Source: Ch71 sp050945695 (lineage in GTDB: Bacteria > Chloroflexota > Anaerolineae > DRVO01). Taken from it: 39,153 nucleotides of DNA. Made by a program: the position numbers and the translations under genes. Under the pieces are notes generated by a model that ran no database searches, had not been told where the DNA came from, and worked only from the letters and a program-made list of their open reading frames with translations. Shown here piece by piece: positions 8,251-17,893 of the stretch; position 1 is the stretch's first letter, and each line of letters opens with the position of its first letter. The stretch covers positions 1-39,153 of the forward strand of contig JBMNTK010000005.1 in NCBI GenBank assembly GCA_050945695.1, in the 5' to 3' direction.

Positions 8251-8326
8251 GCCACAGAGGCACAGAGACACAGAGGAGTACAGGTACATACGCTCTCTTT
8301 CCCCTGTGTCTCCGTGCCTCTGTGGC
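8251..8326. repeat. GCCACAGAGGCACAGAG inverted repeat
   Basis: Arms 8251-8276 and 8301-8326 are complementary at 24 of 26 positions, separated by 24 nt. The left arm starts gccacagaggcacagagaca and the right arm ends gtgcctctgtggc. It lies eight bases after the stop of the membrane protein gene and could terminate transcription, though it has no T tract. Related degenerate pieces occur at 3587-3615 and 19295-19348. Sequences of this kind are familiar from intergenic spaces of Chloroflexi and other large bacterial genomes. Confidence 0.8.
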
Positions 8327-8354
8327 TAGTCTCTCGCCCCGAGCAGGCGATGCT

Positions 8355-8383
8355 TTGACACCGCTGGCCTCGGGTGTTAGCAT
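8355..8383 (+). promoter_or_regulatory. Sigma-70 type promoter of the SAM-recycling operon
   Basis: A consensus -35 TTGACA (8355-8360) is separated by exactly 17 nt from TAGCAT (8378-8383), a 4/6 match to the -10. The -10 is preceded by TGT, giving an extended -10 (TGn). Predicted transcription starts near 8390, leaving a leader of about 60 nt before mtnA. It is the best promoter candidate in the window. Confidence 0.65.
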
Positions 8384-8434
8384 TTCGCCTCGTCCTGAGC
8401 ACCCCAACTGGCCGCCGACGGCGGCGCCCGTGGC

Positions 8435-8448
8435 GGAGGTGAGACCTC
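8435..8448 (+). promoter_or_regulatory. mtnA ribosome-binding site inside a small hairpin
   Basis: The Shine-Dalgarno GGAGGT (8435-8440) can pair with ACCTC (8444-8448) across a GAG loop, giving a five-pair stem just before the ATG at 8452. An upstream CTGAG (8395-8399) could instead pair with CTCAG (8446-8450), which would free the GGAGGT. A translational switch is possible but unproven; neither strand matches a SAM or SAH riboswitch consensus that I know. Confidence 0.35.
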
Positions 8449-8451
8449 AGC

Positions 8452-9521
<1,070 letters not shown>

Positions 9522-9525
<4 letters not shown>

Positions 9526-10496
9526 GGCTGGTGGTTGCCGGCTCCATCGCTTTCGACTATCTCATGCACTTTCCTGGTCGTTTCCGGGAGCATATCCTGC
9601 CGGATCGGCTGGACAGCCTGAGCGTCAGCTTCTTGGTGGACCGGATGAGGCGCAGTTTCGGCGGGGTGGCGGCCAACATAGCCTACAGCCTCGCCCTTCT
9701 GGGCGAGCGTCCGTTGCTGGTGGGGGCGGCGGGCCAGGACTTCGGTGACTACCGGGCCCGGCTGGAGGGCGTTGGAGTAGACACCCGGCACGTGCTGGTC
9801 AAGGAGGACGACTTCACCGCCTCCTTCTTCGTAAGCAGCGACCTGGACGGCAACCAGATCGCCTCCTTCTACGTCGGCGCCATGGCCTACGCCGACGAGA
9901 TCTCGCTGGATGACCTGGACCTTACAGCCGAGGACATCGTGCTGGTGTCTCCTGACAAGCCGGAGGCCATGCTCCTTCACGCCGAGCAGGCCAAGGCAGC
10001 CGGGGCTCGACTGATCTTCGACCCCAGCCAGCAGCTCCCGCGCCTCAGCGGAGAGCAGCTCGTGGTGGCCATGCGGGGAGCCTTTGCCCTCACCGTCAAC
10101 GACTACGAGTACGCGCTGCTCAAGAGCAAGACTGGGCTGAGCGATGGCGACATCCTAGACTCGGTCCAAGTGCTGTTGGTCACCAAGGGCCCGCAGGGCT
10201 CGGAGATCTGTGTGGGCGGGGAGTGTTACCGCATACCTTGTTCGCCCCCTGCCGCCATCATGGACCCCACCGGCGTGGGCGATGCCTACCGGGCGGGGGT
10301 AGTGAAAGGCCTGGCACGGGGCCTGGATTGGGCCACCGCTGGGAGGCTGGGTGCCCTCACCGCTTGCTACGTTCTCGAGCACGTGGGTACCCAGGAGCAT
10401 ACGTTTACGCCGGCCGAGTTCCAGAAGCGCTATGAGGCCGTGTTTGGCATGGCCCCGGAACTGCAATCCTGTTTTCTGCCGGCGGAAGCCATATAG
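9522..10496 (+). CDS. PfkB-family kinase, probably adenosine kinase-like
   Basis: A 324-residue ribokinase-fold kinase. The N-terminal PfkB signature is seen in RRSFGGVAANIAYSLALLG and the second signature in DPTGVGDAYRAG, with catalytic base Asp254. A TKGPQGSEI strand precedes the anion hole, as in adenosine and sugar kinases. The ATG overlaps the mtnA stop (ATGA). Position between mtnA and adenosylhomocysteinase argues for adenosine as substrate: AhcY releases adenosine, and its removal by phosphorylation pulls the reversible reaction forward. That substrate is an inference from context; a methylthioribose-type or sugar kinase is the alternative. Confidence 0.8.
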
Positions 10497-10537
10497 CCCC
10501 CGCCGCACGCTAGGGCAGGCCGGGGAGAGGAGTCAGA

Positions 10538-11800
10538 GTGCAAGAGAAATACGATATAGCCAGTCTGGAGTTGGCAGACGAGGGGCAAGACCGCATCGAA
10601 TGGGCGGCCCAGGAGATGCCGGTTCTCGGGCTCATCACCGAACGGTTCGCTAGGGAGCGCCCGCTGGCCGGCAAGCGGCTGGCGGCTTGCCTGCACGTCA
10701 CGGCCGAGACCGCCAATCTCATGCGGGCCCTCAAGGCGGGGGGCGCAGAAGTGGCCCTGTGCGCCTCTAACCCCCTGTCCACTCAGGATGACGTGGCGGC
10801 AGCCCTGGTCAAGCACCTGGGCATACCCGTCTACGCCATCCGCGGCGAGGACAACGACACCTACTACCGGCACATCCGTGCCGTGCTGGACACCCAGCCT
10901 CACATGACCATGGACGATGGCGCCGACCTGGTCACGACGCTCCACCGCGAGCGCCAGGACCTGATCGGCAACGTCATCGGCGGGACGGAGGAGACCACCA
11001 CGGGTGTGATCCGGCTGCGGGCCATGGCCGAGCAGGGCGTGCTCCGCTACCCGATCGTGGCCGTCAACGACGCCCGCACCAAGTACCTCTTCGACAACCG
11101 CTACGGCACCGGCCAGTCCACCATTGATGGCATCATCCGGGCCACTAACGTTCTGCTGGCCGGCAAGACCTTCGTGGTGGCCGGGTACGGCTGGTGTGGC
11201 CGAGGGATCGCCATGCGGGCCCGCGGCATGGGCTCCAACGTGATCGTGACCGAAGTGGACCCGCTGCGGGCGCTGGAAGCGGTCATGGACGGCTTCCGGG
11301 TCATGCCGATGATCGAGGCAGCTGCGGTCGGCGACGTGTTCGTCACCGCCACCGGTGATGTCAACATCCTCGACCGGCCCCACTTCGAGCGCATGAAGGA
11401 CGGGGCCATGGTGGCCAACTCCGGTCACTTCAACGTGGAGATCAACGTCCCTGCCCTGCACGAGATGGCCGAATCGGTCAAGCGGGTGCGGCCGGCCGTG
11501 CAGCAGTTTGTTCTTCCTGGCGGCAAGCGCCTGGTGCTCCTGGGCGAGGGCCGGCTCATCAACCTGGCTGCCGCCGAGGGGCATCCGCCCAGCGTGATGG
11601 ACATGAGCTTCGCCAACCAGGCGCTGAGCGCCGAGTACCTCACCCTCCACGCCAGCGAGCTGGAGCGGCGGGTGTACACCATCCCGGCGGAGACGGACAT
11701 CGAGATCGCCAGGCTCAAGCTTCGGGCGATGGGTGTGGAGTTCGATGAGCTGACCGATGAGCAGGAGCGATACCTGTCGTCCTGGGAGGCTGGGACCTAG
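10538..11800 (+). CDS. ahcY: Adenosylhomocysteinase
   Basis: Hydrolyses S-adenosylhomocysteine to homocysteine and adenosine using tightly bound NAD. The 420-residue length matches the short bacterial/archaeal class. Visible motifs are CLHVTAETANLMRAL, the substrate-binding DDGADL, GGTEETTTGVIRL, NDARTKYLFDNRYGTGQS, the Rossmann GYGWCGRGIAMRARGMG and SGHFNVEI. The C-terminus ends YLSSWEAGT, typical of this class. The GTG start follows GGGGAGAGGAG at good spacing, 41 nt after the kinase gene. It acts with the flanking genes: MetK makes SAM, methyltransferases make SAH, AhcY recycles it. Confidence 0.96.
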   Translation: MQEKYDIASLELADEGQDRIEWAAQEMPVLGLITERFARERPLAGKRLAACLHVTAETANLMRALKAGGAEVALCASNPLSTQDDVAAALVKHLGIPVYAIRGEDNDTYYRHIRAVLDTQPHMTMDDGADLVTTLHRERQDLIGNVIGGTEETTTGVIRLRAMAEQGVLRYPIVAVNDARTKYLFDNRYGTGQSTIDGIIRATNVLLAGKTFVVAGYGWCGRGIAMRARGMGSNVIVTEVDPLRALEAVMDGFRVMPMIEAAAVGDVFVTATGDVNILDRPHFERMKDGAMVANSGHFNVEINVPALHEMAESVKRVRPAVQQFVLPGGKRLVLLGEGRLINLAAAEGHPPSVMDMSFANQALSAEYLTLHASELERRVYTIPAETDIEIARLKLRAMGVEFDELTDEQERYLSSWEAGT

Positions 11801-11860
11801 GGGCGGGGTGAACCCGTCGTTGTCTGGCCGCGTAATGAACCTAGAGCAAGAGGGGTACCA

Positions 11861-13066
11861 ATGTCCACGACGTTCACTACTGCCGCCAAGTCGTATCTGA
11901 CGTCCGAGTCCGTCACCGAAGGGCATCCGGACAAGATCTGCGACCAGATCTCAGATGCCATTCTGGACAGCATCCTGACCCTGGACCCGATGGCCCGGGT
12001 GGCTTGCGAGACGGCGACTACTACCGGCCTGGTGCTGATCATGGGCGAGATCAGCACGTGCGGCTACTGCGACATGGCGCAGGTGGCGCGGGACACCATC
12101 CGCAAGATTGGCTACACCGACTCTGCCCTGGGATTCGACGCGGACACGTGCGGGGTGCTTCTGTCCATCAAGGAGCAGTCGGCGGATATCGCTCTGGGGG
12201 TCAACCAGGCGCTAGAGGCCAAGCGGGGCGAGATGGAGGACGACGGCCTGTCCACCGGCGCCGGCGACCAGGGGATGATGATCGGTTTTGCCTGCAACGA
12301 GACCCCTGAGTACATGCCCATGTCCATCGCCCTGGCGCACCGCATCTGCCGGCGACTGGCCGAGGTGCGCAAGGATGGTACCCTGCCCTACCTGCGCCCC
12401 GACGGCAAGTCCCAGGTGACGGTCGAGTACCGCTACGGCAAGCCGGTTCGGGTGGATACGGTAGTGGTGTCCACCCAGCACAGCCCCGACGTCAGCCAGG
12501 CCCAGATCGAGGCGGACGTGTGCGAGCTGGTGGTGCGCAAGGTGATACCGGAGGAGCTGCTGGATGGCACCCGGTATCTGGTGAACCCCACCGGGCGGTT
12601 CGTGGTCGGCGGCCCCATGGGCGATGCCGGCCTCACCGGGCGCAAGATCATCGTGGACACCTACGGGGGCGTGGCCCGGCACGGCGGCGGTTGCTTCTCC
12701 GGTAAGGACCCCACGAAGGTGGACCGCTCCGCCGCCTACATGGCCCGCTACATCGCCAAGAACGTGGTGGCAGCCGGCATCGCCGAGCGCTTCGAACTGC
12801 AGCTGTCCTACGCTATCGGCGTGGCCCGGCCCCTGTCCGTGCAGGCCGAGACCTTCGGCACCAGCCCGCTCTCGGACGAGCAGATCCAGGCCCTGATCAA
12901 AGAGAACTTCGACATGCGGCCGGCGGCCATCATCCGTGATCTAGACCTGCGCCGTCCCATCTACCTGCCCACCGCTGCCTACGGTCACTTTGGGCGCAAT
13001 GACCTGGACCTGCCCTGGGAACGGACGGACAAGGCGGAAACCCTGCGCAAGCAGGCCGGGCTATAG
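11861..13066 (+). CDS. metK: S-adenosylmethionine synthetase
   Basis: Makes SAM from methionine and ATP. The 401-residue protein shows all MetK landmarks: TSESVTEGHPDKICDQISDA (with the ATP-binding His), the central GAGDQGMMIGFA hexapeptide region, DTYGG, and the Gly-rich P-loop-like GGGCFSGKDPTKVDRSAAY. The usual GGGAFSGKD has Cys instead of Ala at the fourth position, a mild substitution. ATG start preceded by AGAGGGG. It is last in the mtnA-kinase-ahcY-metK group, 60 nt after ahcY, and is followed by an inverted repeat that could end the unit. Confidence 0.97.
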   Translation: MSTTFTTAAKSYLTSESVTEGHPDKICDQISDAILDSILTLDPMARVACETATTTGLVLIMGEISTCGYCDMAQVARDTIRKIGYTDSALGFDADTCGVLLSIKEQSADIALGVNQALEAKRGEMEDDGLSTGAGDQGMMIGFACNETPEYMPMSIALAHRICRRLAEVRKDGTLPYLRPDGKSQVTVEYRYGKPVRVDTVVVSTQHSPDVSQAQIEADVCELVVRKVIPEELLDGTRYLVNPTGRFVVGGPMGDAGLTGRKIIVDTYGGVARHGGGCFSGKDPTKVDRSAAYMARYIAKNVVAAGIAERFELQLSYAIGVARPLSVQAETFGTSPLSDEQIQALIKENFDMRPAAIIRDLDLRRPIYLPTAAYGHFGRNDLDLPWERTDKAETLRKQAGL

Positions 13067-13085
13067 GACGCTGAGTGCACCAACG

Positions 13086-13135
13086 GGACGCTGATCGGGT
13101 TGACAGGATACTAGGGTCAGCGACGATCAGCGTCC
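13086..13135. repeat. GGACGCTGATCG inverted repeat after metK
   Basis: A perfect 12-bp inverted repeat: GGACGCTGATCG at 13086-13097 and CGATCAGCGTCC at 13124-13135, with a 26-nt loop. An extra GGACGCTGA overlaps the metK stop at about 13066-13074. It may serve as a terminator or be an intergenic repeat; the spaced, repeated GACGCTGA units favour a repeat family. Confidence 0.7.
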
Positions 13136-13164
13136 TATCTACGTCCGGGCGCTGTCTTCCCGTG

Positions 13165-13194
13165 TTGTCGGGGAGAGGGCAATGCCTGTAAGAT
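13165..13194 (+). promoter_or_regulatory. Candidate rmd-gmd promoter
   Basis: TTGTCG (13165-13170) and TAAGAT (13189-13194), each a 4/6 match, are spaced by 18 nt, with TG directly before the -10. Transcription would start around 13201, about 20 nt before the TTG of the reductase gene. Plausible but weak. Confidence 0.3.
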
Positions 13195-13220
13195 GGGGCC
13201 ATTAACCGAGGGTCAGGCAG

Positions 13221-14183
13221 TTGCGCGCACTGGTCACCGGCGCCTCCGGCTTCGTCGGGGGCCACCTAACCGAACATCTCCTGGCCGAGGGCTGGGAAGT
13301 GTGGGGCTGCGCCATGCGGCCCCCTCTTGTGGATGGAGGCGCCTTCCCGGGGGTGCGGTTCCTGACTGCGGACCTGCAGTGCCCGGAGGCGGCCTGCGAG
13401 GTGGTGCGGCAGGCTCGCCCACAGGCGCTCTTCCACCTGGCGGCTCAGGCCGCCGTCGGCCCCTCGCACGAGAGGCCCTGGGAAACGCTCCGCGCCAACA
13501 TCTCCATGCAGACCCACGTCCTGGAGGCGGTGCGGCGCGAGCAGCCGGACTGCGCCGTGCTGGTGGTGGGCTCGGGTGAGGAGTATGGCCTGGCCCAACC
13601 CAAGGACCTGCCGCTGAAGGAGGATGCCCCTCTGCGCCCGGCCAGTCCCTACGCGGTAAGCAAGGTGGCCCAGGATTTCCTCGGGCTTCAGTATCACCTC
13701 TCCTACGGGCTAAAGACGGTGCGGGTGCGCCCTTTCAACCACGTCGGGCCGGGGCAGGGACCCGGGTTCGTGGCGGCGGACTTCGCTCGTCAGCTGGTGG
13801 AAGCGGAGCTGGGCCGGAGGCCGCCGCGCATCGCCGTGGGGAACCTCGAGGCCAAGCGAGACTTCACTGACGTTCGGGATGTGGTGCGTGCCTATTCCGC
13901 CCTGGTCCAGGGCGAGCACTGGGGCGAGGTATTCAACGTGGCCTCGGGGCATGCCGTCCCCATCCGGCGGTTGCTGGACCTGCTACTGGCCGAGGCTCGG
14001 ATAGAGATCGAGGTGGAGACGGATCCGGCCCGTATGCGACCTTCGGACGTGCCCATATCCGTGGGGGACTACTCGCGGCTGCGCGAGGCTACCGGATGGC
14101 AGCCGCGCATCCCGCTGGAGAAGACGGTTCGGGATGTCATGGATTACTGGCGAGCGAGACTGGCAAGCGAGGGGGAACGATAG
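13221..14183 (+). CDS. rmd: GDP-4-keto-6-deoxy-D-mannose reductase-like SDR epimerase
   Basis: Extended short-chain dehydrogenase of 320 residues. The N-terminal Rossmann motif is VTGASGFVGGHL, the catalytic triad Ser and Tyr-x3-Lys are seen in VVGSGEEYG and SPYAVSKVAQDF, and the product-specific region contains RPFNHVGPGQGPGFVAADFA and MRPSDVPISVGD, both typical of GDP-6-deoxymannose reductases. It should reduce GDP-4-keto-6-deoxymannose to GDP-D-rhamnose. The TTG start follows GAGGGTC. The stop abuts the gmd ATG, and Gmd makes the substrate, so the pair is a complete two-step pathway. A related epimerase giving a different deoxysugar cannot be excluded. Confidence 0.85.
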   Translation: MRALVTGASGFVGGHLTEHLLAEGWEVWGCAMRPPLVDGGAFPGVRFLTADLQCPEAACEVVRQARPQALFHLAAQAAVGPSHERPWETLRANISMQTHVLEAVRREQPDCAVLVVGSGEEYGLAQPKDLPLKEDAPLRPASPYAVSKVAQDFLGLQYHLSYGLKTVRVRPFNHVGPGQGPGFVAADFARQLVEAELGRRPPRIAVGNLEAKRDFTDVRDVVRAYSALVQGEHWGEVFNVASGHAVPIRRLLDLLLAEARIEIEVETDPARMRPSDVPISVGDYSRLREATGWQPRIPLEKTVRDVMDYWRARLASEGER

Positions 14184-15161
14184 ATGGCGAAGACGGCCCT
14201 GATCACCGGCATCACCGGCCAGGATGGCTCTTACCTGGCGGAGTTGCTGCTGGAGAAGGGGTACGAAGTGGTGGGGATGGTGCGCCGCACCAGCACCATC
14301 AACTTCGACCGCATCCGCCACATCCAAGATGACATAACCCTGGTGCAGGGAGACCTGCTGGACCAGGCGTCCCTCATTGGTATCCTGGCGGAGTACCGGC
14401 CGGACGAGGTCTACAACCTGGCGGCCCAGTCGTTTGTGCCCACTTCCTGGAAGCAGCCGGTCCTGACGGGGGAGTTCACCGCCATCGGGGTTACCCGTCT
14501 GCTGGATGCCATCCGGGTGGTGTATGGCCCCGGCAGGCACGTCCGCTTCTACCAGGCTTCCAGTTCGGAGATGTTCGGCAAGGTCCGGGAAGTGCCCCAG
14601 CGGGAGACGACGCCCTTCTACCCTCGCAGCCCCTATGGCGTGGCGAAGGTCTACGGCCACTGGATCACGGTCAACTACCGGGAAAGCTACGACCTCTTCG
14701 CTTGCAGCGGCATCCTGTTCAACCACGAAAGCCCTCGGCGTGGTCTGGAGTTCGTGACCCGCAAGGTCACCCACGGGGTGGCCCGGATCAAGCTGGGGCT
14801 GGATGAGAAGCTTCCCCTGGGCAACCTAGAGGCGGAGAGGGACTGGGGATACGCCGGAGACTACGTACGGGCCATGTGGATGATGCTCCAGCAGGACGAC
14901 CCCGACGACTACGTCGTAGCCACCGGGGAGACCCACTCGGTGCGGGAGCTGTGCCGGGTGGCCTTCGAGCACGCAGGGCTGGACTACCGCGACCATGTGG
15001 TGGTGGACGAGCGGTTCCTGCGCCCGGCGGAGGTGGACCTGCTGGTTGGGGATGCCTCCAAGGCCAGGCGAGTCCTGGGCTGGGAGCCGCGGGTGACGTT
15101 CGAGGAACTGGTACGCATGATGGTTGACGCCGACCTTGAGCTCTTGCGCGAGCGCAAGTAG
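14184..15161 (+). CDS. gmd: GDP-mannose 4,6-dehydratase
   Basis: Converts GDP-D-mannose to GDP-4-keto-6-deoxy-D-mannose, using bound NADP. The 325-residue protein contains ALITGITGQDGSYLAELLLE, the Arg/Ser motif of NADP-binding dehydratases (VRRTSTINFDR), QASSSEMFGKV with the catalytic Ser/Glu, SPYGVAKVYGHW with Tyr and Lys, and the Gmd-specific FNHESPRRG. The ATG directly follows the rmd stop. It feeds the adjacent reductase for GDP-rhamnose, a precursor for the glycosyltransferases further downstream. Confidence 0.95.
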   Translation: MAKTALITGITGQDGSYLAELLLEKGYEVVGMVRRTSTINFDRIRHIQDDITLVQGDLLDQASLIGILAEYRPDEVYNLAAQSFVPTSWKQPVLTGEFTAIGVTRLLDAIRVVYGPGRHVRFYQASSSEMFGKVREVPQRETTPFYPRSPYGVAKVYGHWITVNYRESYDLFACSGILFNHESPRRGLEFVTRKVTHGVARIKLGLDEKLPLGNLEAERDWGYAGDYVRAMWMMLQQDDPDDYVVATGETHSVRELCRVAFEHAGLDYRDHVVVDERFLRPAEVDLLVGDASKARRVLGWEPRVTFEELVRMMVDADLELLRERK

Positions 15162-15166
15162 GCTGC

Positions 15167-15943
15167 ATGCGTCTGGCGGATACCCACGCCCACCTCTCCG
15201 ATCCGAGCTTCGATGACGATCGAGCTCAGGTGCTGGAGAGGGCACGACAGGCCGGCCTGTGCCTGATGGTGGACGTGGGAGCGGATGTGGCCAGCAGCGA
15301 GCGCGCAGTGGCGCTGGCGACGGCTGAGCCTGGGGTCTATGCGACTGTGGGGATCCATCCTCACGACGCTCAGGGAGCCGACGTCGCGGCCTGGGAGTGC
15401 ATCCGGCAGTTGGCAGCCGAGGCATGTGTCGTGGGGATAGGTGAGACAGGGCTGGACTTCTACCGCCACCGCTCCCCTCAGCAAGCACAGGTGGAAGCGT
15501 TCCAGACCCATCTGGCCCTGGCTCAGGAACTGGGCAAGCCGGTGATCGTCCACAGCCGCGAGGCGGATGCCGAGACGATGGCGACGCTCCGGCCCTGGGC
15601 CAACAAGGTGCAGGTGGTGCTACACTGCTTCTCCGGAAGCGAGGAGATGCTGTCCGAAGCCTTGAGCCTGGGCTTCTACGTGTCGTTCTCCGGCACCATC
15701 ACCTATCCCAAGGCCGACAGGCAACGGCAGCTGGCCCGCATGGTGCCCGAAGGACAACTGCTGGCAGAGACCGATTGCCCTTACCTGGCTCCCGTGCCCA
15801 AGCGGGGCCGGCGCAACGAGCCGGCCTACATCACCCATACCGTCAGTGCCTTGGCCCAGGCGCGGGGAGTGCCCGCTGAGAGCCTGGCCCAAACGATCCT
15901 TACTAACGCGGAGGTACTCTTTGGCGTCGCACGCGGAGACTAG
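15167..15943 (+). CDS. TatD-family metal-dependent hydrolase/DNase
   Basis: A 258-residue TIM-barrel amidohydrolase of the TatD class. Metal ligands appear in order: DTHAHLSD (HxH), GIGETGLDFYR (Glu), VIVHSREAD (His), LHCFSGSEEM (His) and AETDCPYLAPVP (Asp). Length is standard. It starts with ATG five bases after the gmd stop and overlaps the next gene by 23 nt, so it is inside the polysaccharide/isoprenoid operon. The location is probably not functionally meaningful, since TatD genes are often inserted next to housekeeping genes. Specific nuclease activity is family knowledge, not shown here. Confidence 0.92.
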   Translation: MRLADTHAHLSDPSFDDDRAQVLERARQAGLCLMVDVGADVASSERAVALATAEPGVYATVGIHPHDAQGADVAAWECIRQLAAEACVVGIGETGLDFYRHRSPQQAQVEAFQTHLALAQELGKPVIVHSREADAETMATLRPWANKVQVVLHCFSGSEEMLSEALSLGFYVSFSGTITYPKADRQRQLARMVPEGQLLAETDCPYLAPVPKRGRRNEPAYITHTVSALAQARGVPAESLAQTILTNAEVLFGVARGD

Positions 15944-16952
15944 CACGGCCCGATCCGCGGATTGGGACCGGCCTAAGTCGGCCACCGACGGGCCGGCAAC
16001 GGACCTGGGTCGCCTGCTGGCGCCCGTGCGCGATGCACTGGGCCTGGTGGAGCGGCGCATCTCGGCTGCCATCCAGACCGACCAGCCCGGCCTGACAGAG
16101 GCGTACTCCGCCCTCTTCTCCGGCGGCAAGCGGATCCGACCGGCGGTAACCCTGCTGTGCGCCGGCCCGGCTCACGTTACCTCGGAGCCGGTAGTGGCGC
16201 TGGGGGCCGCGCTGGAGATGCTCCACTCCGCCACCCTCATCCACGACGACATCATTGACAAGGCCGATACCCGCCGGGGCCGACCCACCCTCTGCCGTAC
16301 CCAGGGGCCGGACACCGCCATCCTGGCTGGAGACCACCTGTTTGCCTTGGCCGCCGTGGTGGTGACGGAGACCAAGCACCTGGAGGCGCTGCGCATCTTC
16401 GCCCAGACCCTGGTGACCATCTCCGGGGGCGAGCTGGAGCAGATCCACCGCGGCAGTACCTTGCCCTCTCAGGAGGACTACCTCCGCCTGATTCACGCCA
16501 AGACTGCCTGCCTGTTTGAGTCGGCGGCGCTGGGCGGGGCCCTGCTGGCCGGGCGCCCGCCGGAGGAGGCGCGCCAGTTTGGCCTCTATGGCCGCAACCT
16601 GGGGCTGGCTTTCCAGATCGCCGATGACGTCCTGGACTATGTGGGCGACTCGGCGCGGCTGGGCAAACCCACCCTCAACGACATCAAGCGTGGGGTACTC
16701 ACCCTGCCCGCCCTCCTCTACGCCTGGGAGCGTGACGACTGGAAGGGAGTGCAGCTGCCGGAACGGGTCCCGCAACGGCAGGTCAACCAACTGGTGCGGA
16801 AGGTCATCGAGGGCGGTTACGTGGACCGGGCCCTGCAGATAGCCCGCGAGTACGCCGAGGCGGCCTGGGAGAGCGTTGCTTCCCTGACTGACGGGTCGTT
16901 CGGGGAGTCGCTGCGGGGATTGAGCCAGTTTGCGCTGGAGCGGGTTGACTGA
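15921..16952 (+). CDS. Polyprenyl diphosphate synthase
   Basis: Trans-prenyltransferase of 343 residues that condenses isopentenyl diphosphate into long-chain allylic diphosphates for quinones or lipid carriers. Motifs: GGKRIRPAVTLL (IPP binding), the first Asp-rich motif HDDIID (Asp109, Asp110, Asp113) and the second QIADDVLDY; a GKPTLNDIKRG segment follows. A TTG at 15921 with GCGGAGG six to seven bases upstream is the best start and overlaps tatD by 23 nt. The open frame continues upstream in tatD but without family similarity. The residues before the first motif suggest a medium or long chain product; exact length cannot be read. Confidence 0.9.
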   Translation: MASHAETSTARSADWDRPKSATDGPATDLGRLLAPVRDALGLVERRISAAIQTDQPGLTEAYSALFSGGKRIRPAVTLLCAGPAHVTSEPVVALGAALEMLHSATLIHDDIIDKADTRRGRPTLCRTQGPDTAILAGDHLFALAAVVVTETKHLEALRIFAQTLVTISGGELEQIHRGSTLPSQEDYLRLIHAKTACLFESAALGGALLAGRPPEEARQFGLYGRNLGLAFQIADDVLDYVGDSARLGKPTLNDIKRGVLTLPALLYAWERDDWKGVQLPERVPQRQVNQLVRKVIEGGYVDRALQIAREYAEAAWESVASLTDGSFGESLRGLSQFALERVD

Positions 16953-16958
16953 GACCTG

Positions 16959-17888
16959 ATGCCTGAGCTCGCCGGTCTCTCCGCAGTGATAGTGACCTGG
17001 AACGTCCTTCCCCTGCTGCGAGAGTGCCTCGATTCCCTGCTGCCCCAACTTCGCCCCGGTGACGAGGTCCTGGTAGTAGATAACGCTTCCCAGGACGGCA
17101 CCGAGGCGGCCATCACCTCTCATTACCCCGGGGTAAGGTTCATCCAGACCGGGGCTAACCTGGGCTTCTGTGGTGGCGTCAACCGAGGTCTGAGGGAGGC
17201 TCGGGGCCAGTTCCTGTTGGTCCTCAACCCCGACACCCGGCTTGCCTCCGGGGCCCTGGAGGCCATGCGGCGACTCCTGGAGCACGACCCCACGGTGGCA
17301 GTCCTGGGGCCGCGGCTGCTGGACCCGGAGGGAGCGGTGCAGTCCTCGAGGCGACGCTTCCCCACCGCTGCCAGCCTCTTCGTGGAGAGCACCCCGGCCC
17401 AGCGCCTGCCCCTGCTCTCGCGGACGGTACGTCGTTTCCACCTGGAGGACCGCTCCGACGCCCACGTTCAGGAGGTAGACTGGGTGTGGGGAGCCTGCTT
17501 CCTCCTGCGCCGGGAAGCGCTCGAAGAGACGGGTGGGCTCGACGAGACCTTCTTCATGTACTCGGAGGAGGTGGACCTATGCCGGCGGCTCCATCAGGCC
17601 GGCTGGAAGACAGTCTTCGAGCCGGCGGCTGAGGTGGTGCACCACCACGGCAAGAGCAGCGAGCAGGTCCCCGCCGCTCGCTTGATCCGGTTCAACCGCA
17701 GCAAGGCCCTGTACGCCGGCAAGCATCTGGGTGCCGGGGTGGCCGAGGTGCTTCGGCTGTACCTCCTGGGCACCTTCCTATGGGAGATGGCCTTCGAGGG
17801 GGCTAAGCTTGCCCTCGGGCACCGGCCCGACCTGCGACGGGCGCGGCTACGCGTCTACCGGCAGGCGCTGACCTCGGGGCTGAGGTAG
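16959..17888 (+). CDS. Glycosyltransferase family 2, rhamnosyltransferase-like
   Basis: GT-A glycosyltransferase of 309 residues. The N-terminus SAVIVTWNVLPLLRECLDSL and VLVVDNASQDGT form the nucleotide-sugar binding fold. LVLNPDTRL carries the DxD-like metal motif, and WVWGACFLLRREALEETGGLDETFFMYSEEVDLC is the acceptor/catalytic region typical of WbbL-type rhamnosyltransferases. It begins six bases after the prenyl synthase stop. With GDP-rhamnose genes upstream, a role in rhamnose transfer to a surface glycan is reasonable but inferred. Confidence 0.88.
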   Translation: MPELAGLSAVIVTWNVLPLLRECLDSLLPQLRPGDEVLVVDNASQDGTEAAITSHYPGVRFIQTGANLGFCGGVNRGLREARGQFLLVLNPDTRLASGALEAMRRLLEHDPTVAVLGPRLLDPEGAVQSSRRRFPTAASLFVESTPAQRLPLLSRTVRRFHLEDRSDAHVQEVDWVWGACFLLRREALEETGGLDETFFMYSEEVDLCRRLHQAGWKTVFEPAAEVVHHHGKSSEQVPAARLIRFNRSKALYAGKHLGAGVAEVLRLYLLGTFLWEMAFEGAKLALGHRPDLRRARLRVYRQALTSGLR

Positions 17889-17893
17889 CGACG

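Noticed and set aside
8384..8451. SAM or SAH riboswitch before mtnA
   Set aside because: The leader is only about 60 nt and lacks the conserved core segments of the SAM and SAH riboswitch classes I know; only small competing stems are visible.
10430..11926. Long antisense frame across ahcY (about 500 codons)
   Set aside because: Same cause: the + strand frame is an unmistakable adenosylhomocysteinase, and the antisense product has no recognisable feature.
15903..17465. Antisense frame covering the prenyl synthase and GT2 genes
   Set aside because: Both + strand genes have complete catalytic motifs; the antisense translation is low in complexity and unsupported.
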